NCBI GenBank assembly: GCA_964057225.1 | Contig: OZ059896.1 | Location: 19,898,501 to 19,962,500, forward strand | Reading direction: 5' to 3' | Length of the DNA: 64,000 nucleotides | DNA from: Auanema rhodensis | Taxonomy: Eukaryota; Nematoda; Chromadorea; Rhabditida; Rhabditidae | Made by a program: the position numbers and the translations under genes | Part shown: in pieces, positions 15,201-26,500 of the stretch | How positions within the stretch are numbered: position 1 is the stretch's first letter | Layout of the letters: each line of letters starts with the position of its first letter | Notes under the pieces: model-generated | Database searches by the model: none | Told to the model about the DNA's origin: nothing | The model's input: the letters and a program-made list of their open reading frames with translations, nothing else

Positions 15201-16848
15201 AAAACATTTTGACAAAAATTTTTTCGAAAAATTTCAAAATAATTTAGCAAAAAGTAGATGTTTTTAGATTTCATTTTTCAAGGCAAAGACGATGGACAAT
15301 GTTATTCAACGGAAAAATTATTTCTTCAGGGTGAAAATCGAGGATATAAGTGTGAACTTATATCAGTTGATATCTCGGTGCATTTTTAAGCTAGCGCAAA
15401 TCTGATAACACAGATCGACGCAGCTTAAAAATCCGCATCGAATGCACTAAACTACATTGAGAAACGCTTAATACAAAAATTAGTTATGATCGTTTGAAAA
15501 ATGATGCATTAGTGTATGTTGAGTTTCCATGTACACTCAACATTGCTTCCAAAAACATTTTGACAAAAATTTTTTCGAAAAATTTCAAAATAATTTAGCA
15601 AAAAGTAGTTGTTTTTAGATTCCATTTTTCAAGGCAAAGACGATGGACAGTGTTATTCAACGAAAAAATTAATTCTTCAGGGTGAAAATCGAGGATATAA
15701 GTGTGAACTTATATCAGTTCATATCTCGGTGCATTTTTAAGCTAGCGCAAATCTGATAACACAGATCGACGCAGCTTAAAAATGCGCATCGAATGCACTA
15801 TACTACATTGAGAAACGCTTAATACAAAAATTAGTTATGATCGTTTGAAAAATGATGCATTAGTGTATGTTGAGTTTCCATGTACACTCAACATTGCTTC
15901 CAAAAACATTTTGACAAAAATTTTTTCGAAAAATTTCAAAATAATTTAGCAAAAAGTAGATGTTTTTAGATTCCATTTTTCAAGGCAAAGACGATGGACA
16001 ATGTTATTCAACGAAAAAATTAATTCTTCAGGGTGAAAATCGAGGATATAAGTGTGAACTTATATCAGTTGATATCTCGGTGCATTTTTAAGCTAGCGCA
16101 AATCTGATACCACAGATCGACGCAGCTTAAAAATCCGCATCGAATGCACTATACTACATTGAGAAACGCTTGATACAAAAATTAGTTATGATCGTTTGAA
16201 AAATGATGCATTAGTGTATGTTGAGTTTCCATGTACACTCAACATTGCTTCCCAAAACATTTTGACAAAAATTTTTTCGAAAAATTTCAAAATAATTTAG
16301 CAAAAAGTAGATGTTTTTAGATTTCATTTTTCAAGGCAAAGACGATGGACAATGTTATTCAACGGAAAAATTATTTCTTCAGGGTGAAAATCGAGGATAT
16401 AAGTGTGAACTTATATCAGTTGATATCTCGGTGCATTTTTAAGCTAGCGCAAATCTGATAACACAGATCGACGCAGCTTAAAAATCCGCATCGAATGCAC
16501 TAAACTACATTGAGAAACGCTTAATACAAAAATTAGTTATGATCGTTTGAAAAATGATGCATTAGTGTATGTTGAGTTTCCATGTACACTCAACATTGCT
16601 TCCAAAAACATTTTGACAAAAATTTTTTCGAAAAATTTCAAAATAATTTAGCAAAAAGTAGATGTTTTTAGATTCCATTTTTCAAGGCAAAGACGATGGA
16701 CAGTGTTATTCAACGAAAAAATTAATTCTTCAGGGTGAAAATCGAGGATATAAGTGTGAACTTATATCAGTTGATATCTCGGTGCATTTTTAAGCTAGCG
16801 CAAATCTGATAACACAGATCGACGCAGCTTAAAAATGCGCATCGAATG
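12286..16848 (+). repeat. Block 5, copies 36-48: mixed copies with a 5-monomer duplication
   Basis: The block opens with CCATTTTTCAAGG copies. The five copies at 13339-15093 (GATACCACAG; TTTCATTTTTC; CACTAAACTA with ACAGTG; CCAAGAAC; GACGAAGG) recur in the same order at 15796-17550, an offset of 2457 bp, or seven monomers. The rare GATACCACAG change occurs only at about 13651 and 16108. A CACTAAACTA dimer at 15094-15795 lies between the two runs. The copy at 14041 has several private changes (CATTAAGAAAC, ATCTTATAAC, CATCAAATG). Confidence 0.8.
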
Positions 16849-19800
16849 CACTATACTACATTGAGAAACGCTTAATACAAAAATTAGTTATGATCGTTTG
16901 AAAAATGATGCATTAGTGTATGTTAAGTTTCCATGTACACTCAACATTGCTTCCAAGAACATTTTGACAAAAATTTTTTCGAAAAATTTCAAAATAATTT
17001 AGCAAAAAGTAGATGTTTTTAGATTCCTTTATTCAAGGCAAAGACGATGGACAATGTTATTCAACGAAAAAATTAATTCTTCAGGGTGAAAATCGAGGAT
17101 ATAAGTGTGAACTTATATCAGTTGATATCTCGGTGCATTTTTAAGCTAGCGCAAATCTGATAACACAGATCGACGCAGCTTAAAAATCCGCATCGAATGC
17201 ACTATACTACATTGAGAAACGCTTAATACAAAAATTAGTTATGATCGTTTGAAAAATGATGCATTAGTGTATGTTGAGTTTCCATGTACACTCAACATTG
17301 CCTCCAAAAACATTTTGACAAAAATTTTTTCGAAAAATTTCAAAATAATTTAGCAAAAAGTAGATGTTTTTAGATTCCATTTTTCAAGGCAAAGACGAAG
17401 GACAATGTTATTCAACGAAAAAATTAATTCTTCAGGGTGAAAATCGAGGATATAAGTGTGAACTTATATCAGTTGATATCTCGGTGCATTTTTAAGCTAG
17501 CGCAAATCTGATAACACAGATCGACGCAGCTTAAAAATCCGCATCGAATGCACTATACTACATTGAGAAACGCTTAATACAAAAATTAGTTATGATCGTT
17601 TGAAAAATGATGCATTAGTGTATGTTGAGTTTCCATGTACACTCAACATTGCTTCCAAAAACATTTTGACAAAAATTTTTTCGAAAAATTTCAAAATAAT
17701 TTAGCAAAAAGTAGATGTTTTTAGATTCCATTTTTCAAGGCAAAGACGAAGGACAATGTTATTCAACGAAAAAATTAATTCTTCAGGGTGAAAATCGAGG
17801 ATATAAGTGTGAACTTATATCAGTTGATATCTCGGTGCATTTTTAAGCTAGCGCAAATCTGATAACACAGATCGACGCAGCTTAAAAATCCGCATCGAAT
17901 GCACTATACTACATTGAGAAACGCTTAATACAAAAATTAGTTATGATCGTTTGAAAAATGATGCATTAGTGTATGTTGAGTTTCCATGTACACTCAACAT
18001 TGCTTCCAAAAACATTTTGACAAAAATTTTTTCGAAAAATTTCAAAATAATTTAGCAAAAAGTAGATGTTTTTAGATTCCATTTTTCAAAGCAAAGACGA
18101 TGGACAGTGTTATTCAACGAAAAAATTAATTCTTCAGGGTGAAAATCGAGGATATAAGTGTGAACTTATATCAGTTGATATCTCGGTGCATTTTTAAGCT
18201 AGCGCAAATCTGATAACACAGATCGACGCAGCTTAAAAATGCGCATCGAATGCACTATACTACATTGAGAAACGCTTAATACAAAAATTAGTTATGATCG
18301 TTTGAAAAATGATGCATTAGTGTATGTTGAGTTTCCATGTACACTCAACATTGCTTCCAAGAACATTTTGACAAAAATTTTTTCGAAAAATTTCAAAATA
18401 ATTTAGCAAAAAGTAGATGTTTTTAGATTCCTTTATTCAAGGCAAAGACGATGGACAATGTTATTCAACGAAAAAATTAATTCTTCAGGGTGAAAATCGA
18501 GGATATAAGTGTGAACTTATATCAGTTGATATCTCGGTGCATTTTTAAGCTAGCGCAAATCTGATAACACAGATCGACGCAGCTTAAAAATCCGCATCGA
18601 ATGCACTATACTACATTGAGAAACGCTTAATACAAAAATTAGTTATGATCGTTTGAAAAATGATGCATTAGTGTATGTTGAGTTTCCATGTACACTCAAC
18701 ATTGCTTCCAAAAACATTTTGACAAAAATTTTTTCGAAAAATTTCAAAATAATTTAGCAAAAAGTAGATGTTTTTAGATTCCATTTTTCAAGGCAAAGAC
18801 GAAGGACAATGTTATTCAACGAAAAAATTAATTCTTCAGGGTGAAAATCGAGGATATAAGTGTGAACTTATATCAGTTGATATCTCGGTGCATTTTTAAG
18901 CTAGCGCAAATCTGATAACACAGATCGACGCAGCTTAAAAATCCGCATCGAATGCACTATACTACATTGAGAAACGCTTAATACAAAAATTAGTTATGAT
19001 CGTTTGAAAAATGATGCATTAGTGTATGTTGAGTTTCCATGTACACTCAACATTGCTTCCAAAAACATTTTGACAAAAATTTTTTCGAAAAATTTCAAAA
19101 TAATTTAGCAAAAAGTAGATGTTTTTAGATTCCATTTTTCAAAGCAAAGACGATGGACAGTGTTATTCAACGAAAAAATTAATTCTTCAGGGTGAAAATC
19201 GAGGATATAAGTGTGAACTTATATCAGTTGATATCTCGGTGCATTTTTAAGCTAGCGCAAATCTGATAACACAGATCGACGCAGCTTAAAAATGCGCATC
19301 GAATGCACTATACTACATTGAGAAACGCTTAATACAAAAATTAGTTATGATCGTTTGAAAAATGATGCATTAGTGTATGTTGAGTTTCCATGTACACTCA
19401 ACATTGCTTCCAAGAACATTTTGACAAAAATTTTTTCGAAAAATTTCAAAATAATTTAGCAAAAAGTAGATGTTTTTAGATTCCTTTATTCAAGGCAAAG
19501 ACGATGGACAATGTTATTCAACGAAAAAATTAATTCTTCAGGGTGAAAATCGAGGATATAAGTGTGAACTTATATCAGTTGATATCTCGGTGCATTTTTA
19601 AGCTAGCGCAAATCTGATAACACAGATCGACGCAGCTTAAAAATCCGCATCGAATGCACTATACTACATTGAGAAACGCTTAATACAAAAATTAGTTATG
19701 ATCGTTTGAAAAATGATGCATTAGTGTATGTTGAGTTTCCATGTACACTCAACATTGCTTCCAAAAACATTTTGACAAAAATTTTTTCGAAAAATTTCAA

Positions 19801-21060
19801 AATAATTTAGCAAAAAGTAGATGTTTTTAGATTCCATTTTTCAAGGCAAAGACGAAGGACAATGTTATTCAACGAAAAAATTAATTCTTCAGGGTGAAAA
19901 TCGAGGATATAAGTGTGAACTTATATCAGTTGATATCTCGGTGCATTTTTAAGCTAGCGCAAATCTGATAACACAGATCGACGCAGCTTAAAAATCCGCA
20001 TCGAATGCACTATACTACATTGAGAAACGCTTAATACAAAAATTAGTTATGATCGTTTGAAAAATGATGCATTAGTGTATGTTGAGTTTCCATGTACACT
20101 CAACATTGCTTCCAAAAACATTTTGACAAAAATTTTTTCGAAAAATTTCAAAATAATTTAGCAAAAAGTAGATGTTTTTAGATTCCATTTTTCAAAGCAA
20201 AGACGATGGACAGTGTTATTCAACGAAAAAATTAATTCTTCAGGGTGAAAATCGAGGATATAAGTGTGAACTTATATCAGTTGATATCTCGGTGCATTTT
20301 TAAGCTAGCGCAAATCTGATAACACAGATCGACGCAGCTTAAAAATGCGCATCGAATGCACTATACTACATTGAGAAACGCTTAATACAAAAATTAGTTA
20401 TGATCGTTTGAAAAATGATGCATTAGTGTATGTTGAGTTTCCATGTACACTCAACATTGCTTCCAAGAACATTTTGACAAAAATTTTTTCGAAAAATTTC
20501 AAAATAATTTAGCAAAAAGTAGATGTTTTTAGATTCCTTTATTCAAGGCAAAGACGATGGACAATGTTATTCAACGAAAAAATTAATTCTTCAGGGTGAA
20601 AATCGAGGATATAAGTGTGAACTTATATCAGTTGATATCTCGGTGCATTTTTAAGCTAGCGCAAATCTGATAACACAGATCGACGCAGCTTAAAAATCCG
20701 CATCGAATGCACTATACTACATTGAGAAACGCTTAATACAAAAATTAGTTATGATCGTTTGAAAAATGATGCATTAGTGTATGTTGAGTTTCCATGTACA
20801 CTCAACATTGCTTCCAAAAACATTTTGACAAAAATTTTTTCGAAAAATTTCAAAATAATTTAGCAAAAAGTAGATGTTTTTAGATTCCATTTTTCAAGGC
20901 AAAGACGAAGGACAATGTTATTCAACGAAAAAATTAATTCTTCAGGGTGAAAATCGAGGATATAAGTGTGAACTTATATCAGTTGATATCTCGGTGCATT
21001 TTTAAGCTAGCGCAAATCTGATAACACAGATCGACGCAGCTTAAAAATCCGCATCGAATG
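16849..21060 (+). repeat. Block 6, copies 49-60: 1053-bp trimer HOR
   Basis: A three-monomer unit repeats: one member with CCAAGAAC and CCTTTATTC, one with GACGAAGG in place of GACGATGG, and one with CAAAGCAAAG plus ACAGTG and ending AATGCGCATC. Clean units lie at 18253-19305 and 19306-20358, and a third lacks its last member (20359-21060). The 5' end is irregular: the GACGAAGG member is doubled at 17200 and 17551, and the CACTAAACTA copy at 16498 may be the precursor. The two clean units look identical by eye, a sign of recent amplification. Confidence 0.87.
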
Positions 21061-21482
21061 CACTATACTACATTGAGAAACGCTTGATACAAAAATTAGT
21101 TATGATCGTTTGAAAAATGATGCATTAGTGTATGTTGAGTTTCCATGTACACTCAACATTGCTTCCAAAAACATTTTGACAAAAATTTTTTCGAAAAATT
21201 TCAAAATAATTTAGCAAAAAGTACATGTTTTTAGATTCCATTTTTCAAGGCAAAGACGATGGACAATGTTATTCAACGAAAAAATTAATTCTTCAGGGTG
21301 AAAATCGAGGATATAAGTGTGAACTTATATCAGTTGATATCTCGGTGCATTTTTAAGCTAGCGCAAATCTGATAACACAGATCGACGCAGCTTGAAAATC
21401 CGCATCGAATGCACTATACTACATTGAGAAACGCTTAATACAAAAATTAGTTATGATCGTTTGAAAAATGATGCATTAGTGT

Positions 21483-21510
21483 ATGTTGAGTTTCCATGTA
21501 CACTCAACAT
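21483..21510. repeat. Inverted repeat A of the monomer (9-bp arms, 10-base spacer)
   Basis: Arms ATGTTGAGT and ACTCAACAT are perfect reverse complements separated by TTCCATGTAC. Within the spacer three of the five opposed positions also pair, so the dyad is nearly continuous about its centre. It sits at within-monomer 72-99 in every copy. Family variants touch it: G74A in the copies at 40366, 42121, 42823, 46684, 48439, 50194 and 52300 breaks one arm pair, and the CA-to-AC change at 84-85 in the right-hand family alters the centre. It could be a protein-binding dyad or a hairpin; function is unknown. Confidence 0.85.
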
Positions 21511-21534
21511 TGCTTCCAAAAACATTTTGACAAA

Positions 21535-21552
21535 AATTTTTTCGAAAAATTT
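21535..21552. repeat. A/T palindrome D centred on TTCGAA
   Basis: Within-monomer 127-138 is the perfect 12-bp palindrome TTTTTCGAAAAA. After one mismatched pair it continues with AA and TT at 124-125 and 140-141. It is almost invariant across the array; exceptions include G133A in the copies at 10180 and 11233 and a T-to-C change in the copy at 34048. Such an A/T-rich palindrome can melt or extrude easily and lies in the most conserved part of the monomer. No function can be assigned from sequence. Confidence 0.85.
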
Positions 21553-21660
21553 CAAAATAATTTAGCAAAAAGTAGATGTTTTTAGATTCCATTTTTCAAG
21601 GCAAAGACGATGGACAATGTTATTCAACGAAAAAATTAATTCTTCAGGGTGAAAATCGAG

Positions 21661-21682
21661 GATATAAGTGTGAACTTATATC
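21661..21682 (+). repeat. Perfect hairpin B with a GNRA-type tetraloop
   Basis: GATATAAGT and ACTTATATC are perfect 9-bp complementary arms flanking the four bases GTGA, at within-monomer 250-271 in each copy. Read as RNA from the + strand, the loop is GUGA, a member of the GNRA tetraloop class; the opposite strand gives UCAC, which is not. Loop variants elsewhere are GTAA (right-hand family from 56512) and GGGA (one copy, at 5968), both still GNRA. CGAG at 246-249 can also pair with CTCG at 281-284, closing an outer stem around the hairpin. A few copies have one arm mismatch. Any role in a transcript is inference. Confidence 0.85.
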
Positions 21683-21695
21683 AGTTGATATCTCG

Positions 21696-21754
21696 GTGCA
21701 TTTTTAAGCTAGCGCAAATCTGATAACACAGATCGACGCAGCTTAAAAATCCGC
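21696..21754 (+). repeat. Long interrupted dyad C, potential cruciform or hairpin
   Basis: ATTTTTAAGCT at within-monomer 289-299 and AGCTTAAAAAT at 329-339 are perfect 11-bp complements. Inside them GCG (301-303) can pair with CGC (326-328), and ATCTG (307-311) with CAGAT (318-322), leaving a 6-base apex ATAACA. Outside, 285-288 (GTGC) faces 340-343, where family substitutions raise the pairing. The whole element spans about 51-59 bases of the 351 and is the largest secondary-structure candidate in the unit. It holds the GCTAGC site. Some families carry pair-breaking changes (T308C, G330A, T332G, T332C), so it is not perfectly maintained. Confidence 0.85.
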
Positions 21755-23517
21755 ATCGAATGCACTATACTACATTGAGAAACGCTTAATACAAAAATTA
21801 GTTATGATCGTTTGAAAAATGATGCATTAGTGTATGTTGAGTTTCCATGTACACTCAACATTGCTTCCAAAAACATTTTGACAAAAATTTTTTCGAAAAA
21901 TTTCAAAATAATTTAGCAAAAAGTACATGTTTTTAGATTCCATTTTTCAAGGCAAAGACGATGGACAATGTTATTCAACGAAAAAATTAATTCTTCAGGG
22001 TGAAAATCGAGGATATAAGTGTGAACTTATATCAGTTGATATCTCGGTGCATTTTTAAGCTAGCGCAAATCTGATAACACAGATCGACGCAGCTTAAAAA
22101 TCCGCATCGAATGCACTATACTACATTGAGAAACGCTTAATACAAAAATTAGTTATGATCGTTTGAAAAATGATGCATTAGTGTATGTTGAGTTTCCATG
22201 TACACTCAACATTGCTTCCAAAAACATTTTGACAAAAATTTTTTCGAAAAATTTCAAAATAATTTAGCAAAAAGTAGATGTTTTTAGATTCCATTTTTCA
22301 AAGCAAAGACGATGGACAGTGTTATTCAACGGAAAAATTATTTCTTCAGGGTGAAAATCGAGGATATAAGTGTGAACTTATATCAGTTGATATCTCGGTG
22401 CATTTTTAAGCTAGCGCAAATCTGATAACACAGATCGACGCAGCTTAAAAATCCGCATCGAATGCACTATACTACATTGAGAAACGCTTGATACAAAAAT
22501 TAGTTATGATCGTTTGAAAAATGATGCATTAGTGTATGTTGAGTTTCCATGTACACTCAACATTGCTTCCAAAAACATTTTGACAAAAATTTTTTCGAAA
22601 AATTTCAAAATAATTTAGCAAAAAGTAGATGTTTTTAGATTCCATTTTTCAAGGCAAAGACGATGGACAATGTTATTCAACGAAAAACTTAATTCTTCAG
22701 GGTGAAAATCGAGGATATAAGTGTGAACTTATATCAGTTGATATCTCGGTGCATTTTTAAGCTAGCGCAAATCTGATAACACAGATCGACGCAGCTTAAA
22801 AATCCGCATCGAATGCACTATACTACATTGAGAAACGCTTAATACAAAAATTAGTTATGATCGTTTGAAAAATGATGCATTAGTGTATGTTGAGTTTCCA
22901 TGTACACTCAACATTGCTTCCAAAAACATTTTGACAAAAATTTTTTCGAAAAATTTCAAAATAATTTAGCAAAAAGTAGATGTTTTTAGATTCCATTTTT
23001 CAAAGCAAAGACGATGGACAGTGTTATTCAACGGAAAAATTATTTCTTCAGGGTGAAAATCGAGGATATAAGTGTGAACTTATATCAGTTGATATCTCGG
23101 TGCATTTTTAAGCTAGCGCAAATCTGATAACACAGATCGACGCAGCTTAAAAATCCGCATCGAATGCACTATACTACATTGAGAAACGCTTGATACAAAA
23201 ATTAGTTATGATCGTTTGAAAAATGATGCATTAGTGTATGTTGAGTTTCCATGTACACTCAACATTGCTTCCAAAAACATTTTGACAAAAATTTTTTCGA
23301 AAAATTTCAAAATAATTTAGCAAAAAGTAGATGTTTTTAGATTCCATTTTTCAAGGCAAAGACGATGGACAATGTTATTCAACGAAAAAATTAATTCTTC
23401 AGGGTGAAAATCGAGGATATAAGTGTGAACTTATATCAGTTGATATCTCGGTGCATTTTTAAGCTAGCGCAAACCTGATAACACAGATCGACGCAGCTTA
23501 AAAATCCGCATCAAATG

Positions 23518-26500
23518 CACTAAACTACATTGAGAAACGCTTTATACAAAAATTAGTTATGATCGTTTGAAAAATGATGCATTAGTGTATGTTGAGTTTC
23601 CATGTACACTCAACATTGCTTCCAAAAACATTTTGACAAAAATTTTTTCGAAAAATTTCAAAATAATTTAGCAAAAAGTAGATGTTTTTAGATTCCATTT
23701 TTCAAGGCAAAGACGATGGACAGTGTTATTCAACGAAAAAATTAATTCTTCAGGGTGAAAATCGAGGATATAAGTGTGAACTTATATCAGTTGATATCTC
23801 GGTGCATTTTTAAGCTAGCGCAAATCTGATAACACAGATCGACGCAGCTTAAAAATGCGCATCGAATGCACTATACTACATTGAGAAACGCTTGATACAA
23901 AAATTAGTTATGATCGTTTGAAAAATGATGCATTAGTGTATGTTGAGTTTCCATGTACACTCAACATTGCTTCCAAAAACATTTTGACAAAAATTTTTTC
24001 GAAAAATTTCAGAATAATTTAGCAAAAAGTAGATGTTTTTAGATTCCATTTTTCAAGGCAAAGACGAAGGACAATGTTATTCAACGAAAAAATTAATTCT
24101 TCAGGGTGAAAATCGAGGATATAAGTGTGAACTTATATCAGTTGATATCTCGGTGCATTTTTAAGCTAGCGCAAATCTGATAACACAGATCGACGCAGCT
24201 TAAAAATCCGCATCGAATGCACTATACTACATTGAGAAACGCTTAATACAAAAATTAGTTATGATCGTTTGAAAAATGATGCATTAGTGTATGTTGAGTT
24301 TCCATGTACACTCAACATTGCTTCCAAAAACATTTTGACAAAAATTTTTTCGAAAAATTTCAAAATAATTTAGCAAAAAGTAGATGTTTTTAGATTCCAT
24401 TTTTCAAAGCAAAGACGATGGACAGTGTTATTCAACGAAAAAATTAATTCTTCAGGGTGAAAATCGAGGATATAAGTGTGAACTTATATCAGTTGATATC
24501 TCGGTGCATTTTTAAGCTAGCGCAAATCTGATAACACAGATCGACGCAGCTTAAAAATGCGCATCGAATGCACTATACTACATTGAGAAACGCTTGATAC
24601 AAAAATTAGTTATGATCGTTTGAAAAATGATGCATTAGTGTATGTTGAGTTTCCATGTACACTCAACATTGCTTCCAAAAACATTTTGACAAAAATTTTT
24701 TCGAAAAATTTCAAAATAATTTAGCAAAAAGTAGATGTTTTTAGATTCCATTTTTCAAGGCAAAGACGAAGGACAATGTTATTCAACGAAAAAATTAATT
24801 CTTCAGGGTGAAAATCGAGGATATAAGTGTGAACTTATATCAGTTGATATCTCGGTGCATTTCTAAGCTAGCGCAAATCTGATAACACAGATCGACGCAG
24901 CTTAAAAATCCGCATCGAATGCACTATACTACATTGAGAAACGCTTAATACAAAAATTAGTTATGATCGTTTGAAAAATGATGCATTAGTGTATGTTGAG
25001 TTTCCATGTACACTCAACATTGCTTCCAAAAACATTTTGACAAAAATTTTTTCGAAAAATTTCAAAATAATTTAGCAAAAAGTAGATGTTTTTAGATTCC
25101 ATTTTTCAAAGCAAAGACGATGGACAGTGTTATTCAACGAAAAAATTAATTCTTCAGGGTGAAAATCGAGGATATAAGTGTGAACTTATATCAGTTGATA
25201 TCTCGGTGCATTTTTAAGCTAGCGCAAATCTGATAACACAGATCGACGCAGCGTAAAAATCCGCATCGAATGCACTATACTACATTGAGAAACGCTTAAT
25301 ACAAAAATTAGTTATGATCGTTTGAAAAATGATGCATTAGTGTATGTTGAGTTTCCATGTACACTCAACATTGCTTCCAAAAACATTTTGACAAAAATTT
25401 TTTCGAAAAATTTCAAAATAATTTAGCAAAAAGTAGATGTTTTTAGATTCCAGTTTTCAAGGCAAAGACGATGGACAATGTTATTCAACGAAAAAATTAA
25501 TTCTTCAGGGTGAAAATCGAGGATATATGTGTGAACTTATATCAGTTGATATCTCGGTGCATTTTTAAGCTAGCGCAAATCTGATAACACAGATCGACGC
25601 AGCTTAAAAATCCGCATCGAATGCACTATACTACATTGAGAAACGCTTAATACAAAAATTAGTTATGATCGTTTGAAAAATGATGCATTAGTGTATGTTG
25701 AGTTTCCATGTACACTCAACATTGCTTCCAAAAACATTTTGACAAAAATTTTTTCGAAAAATTTCAAAATAATTTAGCAAAAAGTAGATGTTTTTAGATT
25801 CCATTTTTCAAAGCAAAGACGATGGACAGTGTTATTCAACGAAAAAATTAATTCTTCAGGGTGAAAATCGAGGATATAAGTGTGAACTTATATCAGTTGA
25901 TATCTCGGTGCATTTTTAAGCTAGCGCAAATCTGATAACACAGATCGACGCAGCTTAAAAATCCGCATCGAATGCACTATACTACATTGAGAAACGCTTA
26001 ATACAAAAATTAGTTATGATCGTTTGAAAAATGATGCATTAGTGTATGTTGAGTTTCCATGTACACTCAACATTGCTTCCAAAAACATTTTGACAAAAAT
26101 TTTTTCGAAAAATTTCGAAATAATTTAGCAAAAAGTAGATGTTTTTAGATTCCTTTATTCAAGGCAAAGACGATGGACAATGTTATTCAACGAAAAAATT
26201 AATTCTTTAGGGTGAAAATCGAGGATATAAGTGTGAACTTATATCAGTTGATATCTCGGTGCATTTTTAAGCTAGCGCAAACCTGATAACACAGATCGAC
26301 GCAGCTTAAAAATCCGCATCAAATGCACTAAACTACATTGAGAAACGCTTTATACAAAAATTAGTTATGATCGTTTGAAAAATGATGCATTAGTGTATGT
26401 TGAGTTTCCATGTACACTCAACATTGCTTCCAAAAACATTTTGACAAAAATTTTTTCGAAAAATTTCAAAATAATTTAGCAAAAAGTAGATGTTTTTAGA

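Larger units (their letters stand above)
21412..21762 (+). repeat. Representative (consensus-like) 351-bp monomer, copy 62
   Basis: This copy carries the commonest base at nearly every variable site, so it serves as a reference. Within-monomer map: inverted repeat A at 72-99; A/T-rich palindrome D at 124-141; a variable stretch at 178-190 (here CCATTTTTCAAGG); a second variable stretch at 219-234; hairpin B at 250-271; long dyad C at 289-339, extendable to 285-343. Sites include ATGCAT at 60-65, GATATC at 276-281 and GCTAGC at 297-302, so NsiI, EcoRV or NheI digestion should give a 351-bp ladder. Twelve CpGs are present in the closely similar first copy. A-tracts of five or more lie near 31, 53, 107, 121, 134, 156, 219 and 334. 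No reading frame longer than about 74 codons is open, even in the most permissive variants. Confidence 0.9.
21061..23517 (+). repeat. Block 7, copies 61-67: GTACATG copies and 702-bp dimers
   Basis: Copies at 21061 and 21763 carry GTACATG in place of GTAGATG. Copies at 22114 and 22816 carry CAAAGCAAAG, ACAGTG and ACGGAAAAATTATTTC, each followed by a GCTTGATAC copy (22465, 23167), making two 702-bp dimers. The copy at 23167 ends with CAAACCTG and CATCAAATG, which mark the start of the duplicated segment in the next block. Confidence 0.8.

Noticed and set aside
21540-21556. CENP-B box, suspected from TTCGAAAAATTTC
   Set aside because: The first half (TTCGnnnnA) fits, but the required CGGG half is replaced by TCAA. 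No better match was seen on either strand of the consensus monomer.
21720-21742. Hammerhead ribozyme, suspected from CTGATAA near the apex of dyad C and from CTGAAGA on the minus strand (complement of TCTTCAG)
   Set aside because: The core needs CTGANGA followed by a stem and GAAA. The + strand candidate has A in place of the catalytic G. The minus-strand one has a proper CTGAAGA, but the sequence after it gives GAAT rather than GAAA and no plausible stem II, and many copies change it to CTAAAGA.
21412-21762. Internal two-fold duplication of the 351-bp monomer (two 175-bp halves)
   Set aside because: Some short A-rich words recur (ACAAAAATT, CGAAAAA), but no sustained similarity between halves was visible at any single offset.
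21412-21762. Naming the satellite or species from memory
   Set aside because: Beetle and fly satellites of similar length are known (for example about 359-360 bp units), but the sequence did not match any that I could recall well enough, so only a broad invertebrate-like guess is given.
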